Counted from the stretch's first letter, positions 25,948-38,852 are shown. The stretch: DNA of 64,000 bases from Rhea pennata (GCF_028389875.1 NC_084674.1:14665501-14729500), one strand, 5' to 3'. The notes: generated from the letters alone by a model not told the origin. Translations and numbers: made by a program.

Positions 25948-28900
25948 GTAAGGTGATGTCGCCTGTGCCGGGGCCCTGCGCGGAGGAGCAGGGCACTGCT
26001 AGAGGCAGGGCAGGGGTCGCGGCAGCCTGTCAGAGCTGGAAAGTGGCGGCTCAGCCGGGGCGCCCGCAGGCGGCGGGGCTTGCGGCGCCTGGCACGCGGG
26101 GAGGGAGCGGCGGCCGCGCGAGGCTGCTCACAACGGTTGTATTGTGCTTCTGCGGGACCCCGCGCGGTGCGTTACCGAGGCTGCCCGGGACGTTGGTGAC
26201 GGGGCTCCGGCGGCTTCCTCCTCCTCCTGCTCACCCGTCGCTGCGCCCCCTCGCCCCGCTCGGCCACCCGCCGGCTGAGGGGAGGCGCGGAGATGCTTCC
26301 CAGGCGAGGCTCCGCGCCCCCGCGGCCCGTCTGAGGCGAGGAGGAGGGACGCGGGCGGGAGCCGCCGCTCCAGGGGCTCCCCCCGGCGCGGCTGGCGGCC
26401 CCGAACGCGCGAAGGGGCGCTGTGGAGGCGGGGGGGTGGCGACCCCCCCGCGCGGCGACGGTTGGAGCCAACGGGCGCTTGACCGTTTCCTCTCAGGGCT
26501 CAACCGCCGTTTTGTCTTCGTTTTCCGAAAAACTTTCTACATTTATTCGGGGCCAAATCTTTCACAAGCGTAGGTTCAGGAGGAAAGCCATGTGAACGAA
26601 GGGCTGAAGTCCCAGGTGCGTCTTGTCTCCTTTGAAAACTTTAATTGCTGTTACCAGTAAGTTTTTTCTTCCCCAGCTGTTTGTTGACCTTGGCGTGTCG
26701 GAGAGCGGCTCCGCTGCTCTTGAGCTTTCCAGCCCTTCCCTCGGGGAGGGAAGGGGAGTTGTTGGCGAAAGGAAAGTGGAACAAATAAACACCAAGGGTG
26801 ATTGCTTACACTTTTGAAGTCAATCGTAGCAGATTCAGAACAGATTGAGAAAGATAGCGTCAATTAACCTGGCATGGATAATTGTTTGAATTTAAGTAAT
26901 TGATATTGGTGAAGTTCTCTGTAGGTGAAAAATGCTGTGCACTTAGGTACTAATGTCTCACACAGGTAAAATTCTGGCACTGCAGTATGATCTATCATCT
27001 GAGTGATGTGGTGACCAGAATGTGTGGTTTATTAAAGAACTATTTACATTAACTTAAGAAATTTAGCTTTGGTATTTTATATCTTTATTTCTTTTCTTAC
27101 TTTTGAAATCTTGTGAGTGTATGTAAACAATAATATATATCCTGTTAGTGTGTACATACGTGTATTAATCTAATTTATATTTAAATGTTATCTTTTGTCA
27201 AGTTGTATGCTGCCTTTTTGTAGCAGAAAAATAGAGGAAGTTCTTTCATCTTCAGATGCTTGTTACAGAATTCATTTGGTTAAATTCCTGATTCTGCAGT
27301 TTGCATGGAGGTCTACCAAGTGCAACAAGCTATGAGACAAACGCTTGTGTTCTTATGGTATTTGAACTCATCGTGGGAGAAGCTATGGGATTTGGGAACA
27401 AACATAGTTAAAATATTTATTGCAGAATAATAGGTTCAGGAGAATGTAGGTAGGGGAATGTGTGAAACAGTGAAGTGCACCGGAGTCAGTAAGGTAGTCA
27501 GTGCAGTAAGGTAGTACATAAAAATACTTGGCTTGTCATTTGGTTGGTTTAGCCTTTTAAACGTTTATACGTATGCCTTATTGCTTCTTTTCAGTATATA
27601 TTTATTATCCTGTTTTAGTAAACTAAATACTGTATTATTTTAAACAGAAATCTCTCTTAATTTCCAGTCTTCATTGTGCTTAGCAGTTAACAATCTGACA
27701 AGGCCTCACGACCCATGAAGACGCTGTAGCATTCAGTATCTTTCCCTGAACGTTTTCTCAGAGCTCAGTTCTGTTTTGAACAGTGCAGTTCTTCTTTCTG
27801 GGACTTCTGTGTAGACAGTTATTCTGGCATGATTCCAAGTTATGGGTGTCCTCTGTGTGCACAATCTGGAGGAGTATTATGTGAAATTATTTTCTTTTTA
27901 ATAAGTGGCTAGTGAAAGCACCTGTCTGTAAGCAAAAATTTATTTTGTTTTCCTGTTCATGAGTTGATATGAGTGATACCTGGTTTTGCTCAGGAATTTA
28001 TATGTAAAATCTAAATACCAGTTTAGGAGCTAGTTTCTCTGTGTCAAATATCTTGCTTTAGTAGTTAAAGAAAATTAACTGACACTCTTAAATGCTGTAT
28101 ATACTAGAATTTTATCTGTATGCCCTTAGTATTTTAAGTGTTTGAACAATTTCTTCTGCGCCAAGGAAACCTAATTGTTTTGAGTGTTTTATGTGAAAAC
28201 ATTTGCCCCCTCATACAAATACTGTAATATATACGCTTAGAATCTTTTTAGTGTTCTATGTGCATATTTTATTGCAGACACCTTATATTCAGTTAAATCT
28301 GATATGCATTTTGAAAAGTAATTTGGTAAGAGTTGCTGTTTTTTTCCTGTATAATAAATAAGAATGATTGGCAAATGATTCACTCAATGGAAGACTTTGG
28401 AGTGTTGATATTAATGCTGTTGACTTTTCAATTTATTTCTGTTTATTTTCATGAGTCTTTTCATTTATTTAAATATTGGGGAAATAAGCATTGCAGGCTC
28501 ACTGAGGCTGCATAGAAAGATCATGTACTTTTTAAAGGGTATCCTAGTACTTTATTCTGTGACATGTAAAAGCCTGAGCAACAGCTCCACATCAGGATAA
28601 ATGATGGGAACAGGCCAATATACTTGAGGATGCAGGATGAAGGAAAGTCTCACACCTTTGATATTAACATCTACTATTATTGGCTGAAAAAAGTTATCTT
28701 CATGTATCTAGTATTCTTTAGGTCCAATAAGTTCCTTTTATTCTTCATTGAATCATGCCTCTCAAGCTGTGAGGGCAGGTTTTGTGTCTAGGTTGCCTGA
28801 CTCCTTTGAAATTTAAAGAAAACAGATGTTTATGGTTTTGCACAAATCTCTAAGACCATGTAGAGCTATTGTAGTGTAATAGGTAAATAATTAGGAAATA

Positions 28901-30529
28901 GATTACTGGAGAGTATTTAGGGAGTATTTTATGATTAGCAAATACCTCATGTGCTTTTTTTTAGCTGCGAAGTAACTGTTCTGAAATATCTATATAGCAT
29001 GTAGTCCCCAAATTTAACATAGATGTAAAAACAGTGAAGTCTTCCCATGTAGTGTCAACCAGAGTTGAACATGAAGTTACATTTTTGTAACTGATGGCAT
29101 GCTAATAACAGACTTGAATTTGCAGATATGCGTTTTCTGCTAGCAGCTGATTAACTTGCTGGTGCTCAACACTACATAGAATCCAACTATGGAAACTGAA
29201 GTAGTTGGCATGCTAATGGATCAGGCTGTTAATGTCTAAACACAAGGGCATATGCGCTTGCATATTTATTTACTTCGACCGAGTCATGTGCTTGATAAGT
29301 AATCTAGGAATTCCAAATCTGAGTAAGCGTGCTGCCATAGGTGTTTGAGTTGCTTCAAAACAGTATTTGTCTCATACAGACCACTGCTGAGGGTGGTACT
29401 TGAAGCCGTGGCTAGTAGCAGAATTCAGCAACTTCTTCCAAAAAAAATGCCTAAACTAGACAAGAAGCAGAAGTTTTTTATTCTATCCAACAGAAGAATG
29501 ATTTTTTTAAAATCAAATTATGATGTGTACAGTGAGAAATGATACATTACATGAATAGAAAGGTGTCCTATACTGTTGTTGAATTTTCTTTCTACATAAG
29601 AATAACTATCTATGCAATGGTGTAGCTCCCCTCATAACTCTACAGGTGTAATCAGCGTGTGGTACAGCTTTTACTCAAAACATTTACTGCTTTCTCTACC
29701 ACTGAAGCTTGTATATACTTGGAAAGTTGGCGGAAGTTATGTGGACTTGCGTGATTTTCTACAGAACAAAAACAGCTGCTGTGCAGTTATCATTTCTCAG
29801 ACTCTTTGGTTATTAAATAAAAGTACAGCTTTCATTAATCTATTTTAAACACTTCAGCGTTTTTCCAATAGAAATTTTCAGTATTATAAGTGGGAGAAGA
29901 GCATGTTCATTATGGTGTCCGTACTGTACCAGGAATCCTATTGATTTTATTTTTAATAAGTGTTTCCAACTTGTGCTCCCTCAGAAGGATCTGTCTGGAT
30001 CCTCACCTTGGTCTTAAAGAAGACAATGACCAGCTATTTGGACATTGCCTGAAAGGCTGACTGCTTCTGCTTGTGTATGGCCTTAATTGGTATTTTCAGA
30101 TGGCAGACAGTTGGGAAAAGTGAAAGAGATGCATGAATTGCCGTGCAGCCCTTAAAACTATTATATTTTGTATTGATAAGTCTACGATGGATATATCTCA
30201 AACTTGGTATCCCCCTGTAAATAGTGAGGTTTTTATTTAAGTATGAAGCCTAATATGCTTTGTTTACTGAAATGTATGTTGTTGAAATTAACCTTTTGTT
30301 GGTGGTTCACAGATAAATAATATCTAGAAAAATTTCTCTTGAACAAGTCAATTCCTGTGTGGAGAGGAAATCTTGCAAACTCTCCCATGTGGGTTTGGGT
30401 TGTGACTGTGCTTAGCAGCTGCAGGCCAAAAGCTGAAAAGACTGACAAGAAGGTAACTTTAGGACCATAAACTTTTTGTTTTTCATTCAGATTTATTTAA
30501 TAAGTACTCAATCAGGAAAAAATAAATGC

Positions 30530-30550
30530 AAAAAAAAAAAAAAAAAAAAA
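30530..30550 (+). repeat. Poly-A tract (21 nt)
   Basis: 21 A directly after AATAAATGC. The hexamer is too close to the run for a normal retroposed tail, and no gene body lies upstream. Confidence 0.85.
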
Positions 30551-33500
30551 GACAAACTATAGTGATGTATTAAACTCTGCAGCAAGCTTGAAATAATAGG
30601 CTGAAAGGATGATGATTTTAATTTTAAGGAGAATATTTAACATACTTTCAGCAGGTAAAACTTTGAAACTGCTACTGTTCCATGGCAGTAATGGTTCTGG
30701 TAAAGGAGAAAATCGGTTGCACTTGTCTCAGTAGTGGTGGGGCGTGTTTTGTTTTTGTGTATTTTATTTTATTTTTGTGAGGCTAAACCCTCTTGATATG
30801 AGGGAGAGAGGAATTTATTGAAGGAGAAATATGAAAAAAATACTTGACAGAAACTCCGTGATACAGAAACTATATTCTGTATCTCTTTTTTCTTCCTTTT
30901 TTATATGCCGTTATCATTAAAAATACTTAAATGCAGTTGTTAGAAAGTGTTCTAATATGCATAATGAGAAAATGTGTGCGCTGCTTGAATGTTTCCTTGT
31001 TGTTTCAGATAACGCCTCTTTTTTTGTTTAACGAATTCTCCCTTAAATTTTTTTTTTAGCTTTATATAGGCCTTTTCATATTCTTTTCAGAAGTTACAAA
31101 CAGTTGTCTGTGGGGATAGTTTTCTCATAGTTTTTTTTTCTAGGAAAAAAATCTTTGTGTTTCTCATTGTTACAGCTTTTGAATATCATCACAGTGCTTG
31201 CTTTCAAATTCAGAATTTAGAGAAGGATAGAGTTAAATTCATCTCTGAGTTTGCTAACTGGATGAGTCACTAAATTGGGAACATAAATACTTCTCATAAT
31301 CTTTGGAAAGAACCTTGCAACGTTGTTTTACTGTGTCGTGTCAACTGCAAAACCCAAAGCATTATGTTTCGCATAAAGGTAGTTGTATTCATATTTGAAA
31401 TTGTAGAGTATGAATCAAATCAGCGCAACTTCTTGCTCCCTTTTCCTTCTCAAACTGACTAAAGGCTAGCAAGAAGTCCATAGTAACAACTAGGTTTGAC
31501 ACTCTTGAGGTTAGTTTACTTTAACAAAAGTAAAAACCTGGAGAGGGAAAACGGTTAGTGCTGGAGAATTCTTTGTGCACAGTGATATAATAGGATGTCC
31601 TGGTTGTTTTCTTCCCCTCTGTTGCTTAAGCCAGGTATTTGAAATACTAGGAACATCTGGATCTTTTCAGAGAGAAATCATTCTTGTCTCAGAATGACTT
31701 ATGTAATTATAACAACATCATTGACAGAAAATGCCTTGATTTCTATTGAAGTTATATTGAATTCAATGTCCTGTGTATTTTTAGACAGTATATTTATTTT
31801 TCTATGTGTATTTCCTGCATTTTAAACCTTTCTGTTTAGAATGTTCTAGTCAAGCCTTTGATAGTTCTTCATAATGTTACACTTTTTTTCAAGTACTGTC
31901 TCCTAATTAGATAAAAGATTTGTATTTTATTATTGACTAAGACACTGATCACTGAAACAGTAAATTCCTTTTTTTCTTTCTTTAATTGATAGGGCAATCA
32001 ACTACCATCCCTAAAAGTTGCAATAAAATTGTAAATATTTCCTCTTTTCTGTTATACCTTAAGCTTTTGGATTGAAACTACTACAAGTTTTAAAGCTCCT
32101 GATGACTTTGCAGATCGGTGCACTGCAGATGAGCCCTTTGCTCATCTATTGTTTATCCCACTAAGAGTAAACCACCGGTTGAAATTCTTCAAACTTACAA
32201 CTCTATTTTCATGAACTCACTATTGCTTTGAAAAATACAAATTTATATTTTGGGAATTGTGTGGGCATACCTGCTTCTGGTTTCACTGATGCTTGTATCT
32301 GGATATATCAACAGATTTCAACAGTTTGAAAAGGTGTTAGTATTGTACCACATCCTCTCAACTCTGACGAACTTCTCCAGATGCTTTCTTTGAAGTTGAT
32401 CTGAGATGATTTGTAGTAGAATTCTTTGTCTTCCTTTTCCTTTTGTATTTTGGAGGGGAAAAGAACTAAATCTTTTAAATCTTTTAAAGTAAAAGAAAGG
32501 ACTAGTAGTTTTGAGAACAATATCTCATAGCGGTGGTATTTCTGCAGTGGGAAACCTGTACCATATCAGTGGTCTGGCTTCAGCCTAGTACAAGTTTATA
32601 CTGTTTCCACTTGTCATTCACCTTTTAAGCTACTTCATACTGAGACTAAACACAATGTTCATGTTATTTCAAGAGTAAACATTATGTTTTATATAAGACT
32701 TGATAAACTGTTTCCCTGCCTTTAGCAAGTGTGTGCTTGTAGGGACAAACTGATGGTACTTGCTGTGAGGCAGAGAATCATTTTATTATTTTAAAGTTTC
32801 TTCAGCTTCTTTGCTATCACCTTGGAGTGTTCTGATGGAAATACCAAATATGGAGTGCAAAGTTATGCATACTGGAAGTAGTTCACTGAACCATTTCTGC
32901 CATCTGTTTAAATCTTTCAAATTATCTTTGTATATATACTTGTGTAAAGTACCTATATAACTTAATATGCTGCTCTTGATAGAACAAAAGCTGACCACAG
33001 GTAATAAGATGTGCCAAGAAATGGAAGGAAAACATGTTCAAAAGTATGTATTTTAAAAAGTGCTTCCATAATCTCATTCTTTAATGCATGAAATGCAAAG
33101 ACTTCAAGAAGATAAGTAATGGCATAAGACACAGGTTTTGATCTCAATATACAACATTTGAAGGAACCATAGCACATGTGAAACAAAGTTTGCCATATCC
33201 TAGGCTTGAATTGAAGTGATTACGCAATGTAAAGTTTCTCAGCATGGCCTGCTACTTGGAGTTGTGCTCAGCAGAAAAAATATATCAAGAGATTCTTCGG
33301 TTCTTGCTCTGATTTTTCTGAAGTATCATGGGTGCAAGGAACTCTCTACAAGTTTATGCTAAGTGATTCAGTGGTATGAAGATGCCTGGCAAACACAGTA
33401 TTTGAAAACCTAAAGCAAACAAATTAGATAGAAGATTGTTTGCGGCATTTGTTGTTATGTAGTTAAATAATTAAATTGTCTGAAAACTTAAATCTGCCCT

Positions 33501-34558
33501 TTAACAAGCTATTTGCCTAAGACAACCTGCTGGTTAAGAGCTGAATGCTATCAATATTTTGTGCCTGCAAACATGTGGAAATGAGACTTTGCAGAAAGCA
33601 GTGCAAGACTGAATATTTGTGTTCACTAGAAATTGCAGGCTATTGTGCAGGTAGTAAGGAATTGGAAAGTCAGCTCTTTAATTTGAAAGATGTTCTGATG
33701 CATGCTTTCTAATTAGTAATCTGCTGTTTTGTTTTTTTTTGAGCATCCTTACACTTGAGAGAATGTTGACAATGCTCCCTGTTTTTTCTTTACAGTTGGT
33801 GCATATTACTTTATTGATGCTCTTGTTTTCTTTTTTCTTAAAAATTACTCTTTCTACATTCAAGAGTCTTAGGTTTCTGTAATTTTTTTTCACGGTTCTT
33901 TTATCAAACTAAGCATAACAACATACTATTTCAACAATGCAAAGCATTTTGGGGATGGTAAGTTGTGGGAACATGTTTTATCAGAATATATTGGCTAATT
34001 TTACTTTAACTGTACTGAATAACTGTTGAATAATACTTTAATTTTTCACTGCCCTCTTGGTGATTATCTAACTTGTGTAGAGATGCATGCGGAGAGTGAA
34101 GGGAAAAGCAAAAAAAAAGATTTTTGGCCTGAGGATCAAAGACACACTTTGCAACAAAAGCAAATAAAGAAAATAGGCTTTGTATAGGGTAACATGGTAA
34201 AAATTGATTTAGCTCTCTGTTCTGCCTGATATAAGCCACAGGCTGGTTTGAGTCCACGGCTTCAAAGCTTTTCTTGAACCTTCCCATCCCTTCTGTTCAA
34301 ATGATTCTGTAGTGTTATTCTGTGCGTGTGTTTGGAGATTTGTGCTATAATTGTCATGCCTCCCTCCCACCACAATTTGAGGGGAGGTGTGAAACTTCCA
34401 GATTTGAATTTAAATACAAATTAATAAACTACATTTAACTTAAGATAGTTAAGAACTACTCAGTTTAGGCTTAGCACTCCTAGGCTTTTCTCTGCAGTTA
34501 TGCAGGGTGGGAATCTAAGGCAGATGCATCAAACAAAGACTTTAATGGAAACTTATTT

Positions 34559-34582
34559 TGTGTGTGTGTGTGTGTGTGTGTT
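34559..34582 (+). repeat. TG dinucleotide microsatellite
   Basis: An uninterrupted TG run of about 12 units in the putative intron. Confidence 0.85.
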
Positions 34583-35041
34583 GCGATAACTTACAAGAAT
34601 TTTAGTATACATGCTTGCTACTCAGTATTGTAGTATTATACAGTCTATACTCAGAGAAGATTTTAGTATACTAAACTTCTGTTGTCTCATCAAAAACAGC
34701 AAGGGTGTTTTTTTTTCAAGGCTGTTGCCTCAACAAGATAGTGACAGAAGTATTAACACAGATACTATAAATAAAGTATTTGACATTGTTTTCCTATTTT
34801 TTTCCTGGAATTGCCTTTTACCCGTTTCCTCCTATTAAAGTGGAACATGATCTCTAGGATAACACCTAATTAAAGCACATGTGCCTTATCTGGAACAGTC
34901 AAGGTTCAGTGTACAAAGAGAGCATGAGGAACAGAATGCGTCCAAAGCAGTCTCTCTTAAATTAGTATTCATTGACTTGCCTTGGCATCTGATTTCAAGT
35001 TATTAAGAGAAAAGATGACAGGTTTATTTTCCTCCTTCAAG

Positions 35042-35990
35042 TTTCATCACGTATGGGGCCTGTGCCATAAACTTCAAGTTCAAACAAGAGTTGGATGGTG
35101 ATATTGAAACAGGCACCTGTGAGTAGCATATTTTTCTTTTTGAACATTGTTCCATTGCTTCTAAAACTGAATTTTATTTTGAAGGTGGTGTTACTGTTGG
35201 AGGATGATTTCTTAGGATAGTGTTAATATTATGGCCTAATAAGTAATAAAACAGTGGCAATATTCTATATCTGTGGCCTTGGAAAAGTGCAAGCAGATAT
35301 CCATTTTTTTTCTATTTGTCACTTATTTTTTTTTAGCTTCTTTGTGGTTGCTGTCGAGTTGCCAAAGTGAGAGTGAAAAGTGCTGTTGAATGTACACTTG
35401 GTGCTGAAACTGTCATGAGTTCCTCCATCTCAGAAGACGTTATGGAAAAAGGAGTGTGATTGGGAAGAGATACAGCCAGAAATCATCAAGACACGAAGAG
35501 TTTATGCTACAGCAGACAGGGGTCTCAGAGTATTGGAGCAGCCTTTCTTTGGGGTGTGTGTGTGGGAAGTTAAGGAGTGTTTTGCATGACGTGTTTCCAT
35601 TTTAAGGGAGCGTGCAATTGTTGCTGCAGTACAGAGGGGTGGAAGAGGGCCGTGCTGTCATATTCTCCTTGACTCATTCCCCTTTTGTTACTGGCAGCTG
35701 AGGAAGGATGCTTGTTTAACATTGTGTCAGCTGGCTATTATACCTTTCTTCTCCACATGGTTAAGTGAGGAGTGCATTTGTTTAGTTTATGACTGACTTG
35801 GCAAACCTCTCATACTGTTGGAAATCTGGCCTTGGAAGCTGCAAGAGCGTGAGCTGTGTGTCTCAAAAGAATCTCACTCTAAGTATCCAGTTTGTCAAAA
35901 AGCCTCTTGCTTCGTCCTGCAGGTGGACATCTCTCTGAAGGTGGTGGATGAGATCTTGCTATCAGAATGAATAAATGCTGGCCTCTTGAT
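35042..35990 (+). other. Candidate unrecognised two-exon transcription unit
   Basis: A first block at 35042-35118 has a good acceptor (TTTTCCTCCTTCAAG) and donor (CACCT/GTGAGT). In one frame it reads FITYGACAINFKFKQELDG and on to IETGT without a stop. After 218 nt a second acceptor (ATTTTTTTTTAG) opens 35337 onward. Read from its first base it stays open for 40 codons (with MSSSISEDVMEKGV at the end); joined in frame to the first block it instead gives SSLWLL and stops after 17 codons. AATAAA at 35970 could end it. The sequence from 35337 to about 36150 is less AT-rich than its surroundings. It could be an alternative ARHGEF3 exon, a lncRNA or an old mobile-element remnant. I recognise no protein. 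Confidence 0.25.
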
Positions 35991-37066
35991 ACCCTCCAGA
36001 AATACTCAGAGCAGGTTTTTGTAAAGTTCTGAGGTTGTGGCTGTGGAGGGCAGCAAGGACAATGCTACTGATATTTTCAGATGTTACACTCAGAACATGA
36101 AGGAGCTGAGAAGAGATGCTTGGAAAAGACGTATTTTTTCTTTTCCTCTCTATTATTTTACCTTGTTTCCCGTGCAGAACATGTGAGAACAGAATTTGGA
36201 TTGATGCCACATTTGATATAATTTTTGTTAAATACATGTCAACCTTTATAATCAACAATTAACAGAAAAGTTGATAATGCAGTAACTTCTAGCATTTTTC
36301 TGTTCTCTATTTTGACTCTAGTTTCAGTGTGAAATTCTCAATATTGGATGTTTTTGCTACTGTATTTCACAAGTGAACAGTAGAAGTTTTTTGGGGTTGG
36401 TTTTGTTTTGTTTTTGGTTATGTTTGTTTTTTTACTGGGATGGCTACCCTGTGGTTTTGTAACTTAAATCTTTCATCTCCCAGCTTTGAAAATTAGTGGA
36501 CTGCCTTTAATCTTCTCTTGAACCTCTGGTCTTTCTTACTTGAGTGACTGTAAGAGGAGGCGAAACTCTTGCTAGCATAACTGATGTGATCACTGAAGCA
36601 TGTAAGCTTTCCCAATGTAGAGTAGAAGCAGATTACTAAAAAAAAGTTATAATTTGCCCCGACAGGAAATTACTTCCTAAAAAAGGGATTTTTTTAAAAA
36701 AAAATATTTAAGTAAGGACTTCTGCACCATTTCTTTGGAATATCTTTAAGAATAACTTCCTCTTCCTACATTTTTATAGACTAGCAAGACAAAAAATAAT
36801 CTTGCAATCCCTGTTGCTGTGGAGCCATTTCTAGCATTATTAGTTTGGTTATTTTCTCTTCTGTAGTGTATCTCAGTGATTCAGGAGTGAATTTGAGGTC
36901 AGGCACAGATCCAAAGATAGGTCGATGATTCTGCTGTCAAAGAGATGAAGCTTTTATTGTTGTCTCCTTCAGAGCAGCCTTACAGGTACTTGAAACCAAA
37001 TGCTGAGTTCAGAAATGGGCTGTGCAAAATTTATATCCCTTGCTATTGTAAAGGATGTTTATTTAA

Positions 37067-37085
37067 AATAAATAAATAAATAAAA
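37067..37085 (+). repeat. AATA tetranucleotide repeat
   Basis: About five AATA units ending in AAAAG, in the putative intron. Confidence 0.7.
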
Positions 37086-37579
37086 GTGGAATGAAGGAGT
37101 CATGTTTTAATGTCCATTCTGTTGTCTGTGAATGACAGGATTGTATGCTCTCCATTCACAGCAAAGGGGAGGCAAGAAGAAGACTTTCCTGTTGGGACTG
37201 AATATTGGTTGTTGGTGCTGGATTTAGGGGTTTGTCTGATAAACATGCTCTTTAAGACTGCTTATCTACCCCTTTATGGGCAGCATTTTGACATATAGAT
37301 ATGCATTTTTTTTTTTTAGTGCTTTACTAAAAGTTACTTGTAAGTACGTACAACCTAGATAACCTTACTGGTAATGTTCTAGTATTGATTAATATACAGT
37401 TGAATCTATTCTCTCTTAATCTAACAAGTGTTTATGCTGATTATGACTTAAACTAGGCATTTTCAAGTAAAGAAAGCTGACTTTGGCTAAAAATAGCTGT
37501 TTTTTCCCTCTTTTAAAAGCACACGCACACAGGGAAAAAAAAGGTGAAACAAGTTCATATTAACATGGTGGTTCCTAGT

Positions 37580-37581
<2 letters not shown>

Positions 37582-37611
<30 letters not shown>
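37582..37611 (+). repeat. Poly-T tract (30 nt)
   Basis: An uninterrupted run of 30 T. One of seven runs of at least 22 T on this strand between 37 and 63 kb. Confidence 0.9.
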
Positions 37612-37613
<2 letters not shown>

Positions 37614-38283
37614 GGGAAAATAAAAAGTTTAATGCCTCTATCTTCCAGAGACCTTGTTTATTCCTCTCATACTAGTCATTGAGTTGAAACATGTTTGGCC
37701 ATATAGACCTTTTAGAAGCAATGTAGCCTGGGAATTGTTGCTAGCATCTGAACACGTATATACTGTTTTTGGGTGACTTCAGCCATGAATTGGCTATTAT
37801 TTTCAGTAAATCAGCGGAAGATGCATCTTAAAATTATTAAAATACACTAGAAAAGATTCTGCAGATCTTTAAATATCTGAAATCCAGATGTTTTTTTGCC
37901 AGTGTTGTGCCGATCATTCCACAGCAGCACTAGATCTGACTGCTGCTCTGAATTAATATAACTGACGCTACGCATAGCCCTGGATACAGACTTACTGACA
38001 TCAACGGTTTTGGCATATATTCAGAAAAGTAAACAAAAGACAATCAGTGTTGGGTTTGGCATAACTAGCAAGTCCTCAAAATGGCCAAATCCTGCTCAAT
38101 GTATTCATCCACTTAGTCTTACTGATTTAACTGAAATTTACTTAAATGAGTAAAGTGAATTTGGTCCTAAAAGTGCTTATCTTTTATTATTATTTTCTAG
38201 TGTATTGGTAAACACGCAATTCTTCACTTATATTAAATATTGGATTCTTTACAGTTTTCTTTTATTTATTTTTCTGTTTTCAG

Positions 38284-38379
38284 AAAAAAGATGAATTCTG
38301 AAAGCTCAGCGCTTACTGTGAGTAGCCCTGCAGTAATAAACCAATGTGCCAGAGAAGGAATGGAAGAAGGAAAAGTTTG
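38284..38379 (+). CDS. ARHGEF3: Candidate ARHGEF3 first coding exon (N-terminal isoform)
   Basis: A polypyrimidine tract and acceptor (TTTTTCTGTTTTCAG) precede AAAAAAG and ATG at 38291; the donor is GTTTG/GTAAGG at 38380. The exon encodes 29 codons beginning MNSESSALTVSSPAV and ending near MEEGKV plus two bases of the next codon; an in-frame stop follows directly if unspliced. The ATG has A at -3. ARHGEF3 has alternative N-termini ahead of its common DH/PH exons, and this exon fits that role by position. I cannot confirm the peptide from memory, and no DH domain exon is visible downstream. The coding call rests on the splice sites and reading frame. Confidence 0.5.
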
Positions 38380-38796
38380 GTAAGGAGGTTTTTATTTCTA
38401 GCTTTCTGAAATGTTGGTAGACAGCAATAATGGGAGATGTAGTTTTAAAAAGTAAGTAAAAGAATTTTTCAGGTTAGAAATGTTTACATTAATTTAGCCT
38501 TATTTAACAATAGGAAGAAAGAAGGTTTTTTTTGTTGTTCTTTGTTTTTTATTTTTTATATTCTAGTAGATTACCATGAGACTGCATGTCTTGGGATGGG
38601 CAATGTAAAAACTCTATTCACTTCAACAGTGCACTAGTTGTACTTGTGGAATTGTCCACATATGGCTAATGCCTAAATCTCCCTGTGCTGTTGCTATGCT
38701 TATATTATGCTATTACTTGTATCCTTCAAGATGCTGTACAGAAATCAAGTTTGTGGTGGTCTTTTGATTTGTGGAACCAGCACCGGGAAATCTTTG

Positions 38797-38852
38797 GGAG
38801 GTTGGACTAGATCTCCAGAGGTCCCTTCCAACCTTACTGATTCTATGATTTC
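38797..38852 (+). mobile_element. CR1 LINE 3' end fragment
   Basis: The segment carries the hallmark 3' end of avian CR1 retroposons: GGAGGTTGGACTAGAT, CTCCAGAGGTCCCTTCCAAC and the terminal ATTCTATG octamer. A few bases seem deleted after TAGAT relative to the usual TAGATGATCTCCAGAG. CR1 copies are usually 5'-truncated, and here only the last about 55 nt can be recognised; the upstream limit is unclear. The orientation matches the window strand. Confidence 0.85.

Larger units (their letters stand above)
25610..26490 (+). promoter_or_regulatory. ARHGEF3: CpG island promoter, probably of ARHGEF3
   Basis: About 880 nt of very GC-rich, CpG-dense sequence in an otherwise AT-rich window. It contains four GC boxes, a CAG run and a consensus donor at 25947/25948. 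No TATA box was seen, as is usual for such islands. In mammals ARHGEF3 is the gene downstream of IL17RD in the same orientation, with long 5' introns and several alternative first exons, so this is most simply its distal promoter. The island is certain; its assignment to ARHGEF3 is by remembered synteny. Confidence 0.8.
25948..35041 (+). other. ARHGEF3: Probable first intron of ARHGEF3, 5' part
   Basis: The GC-rich start holds two perfect short hairpins (26429-26450 and 26733-26755) and an acceptor-like TTTTTTCTTCCCCAG near 26677 that could serve an alternative exon. From about 26.8 kb it is ordinary AT-rich intron with a run of 21 A at 30530-30550 and a 24-nt TG microsatellite near 34559-34582. 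No supported gene on either strand. Confidence 0.55.

Noticed and set aside
25263..26573. 436-codon open frame across the CpG island, with overlapping long frames on both strands
   Set aside because: All frames are open because GC-rich DNA has few stops. The peptide is Arg/Ala/Pro/Gly low complexity, begins without a supported ATG, and the frame runs through the splice donor at 25948.
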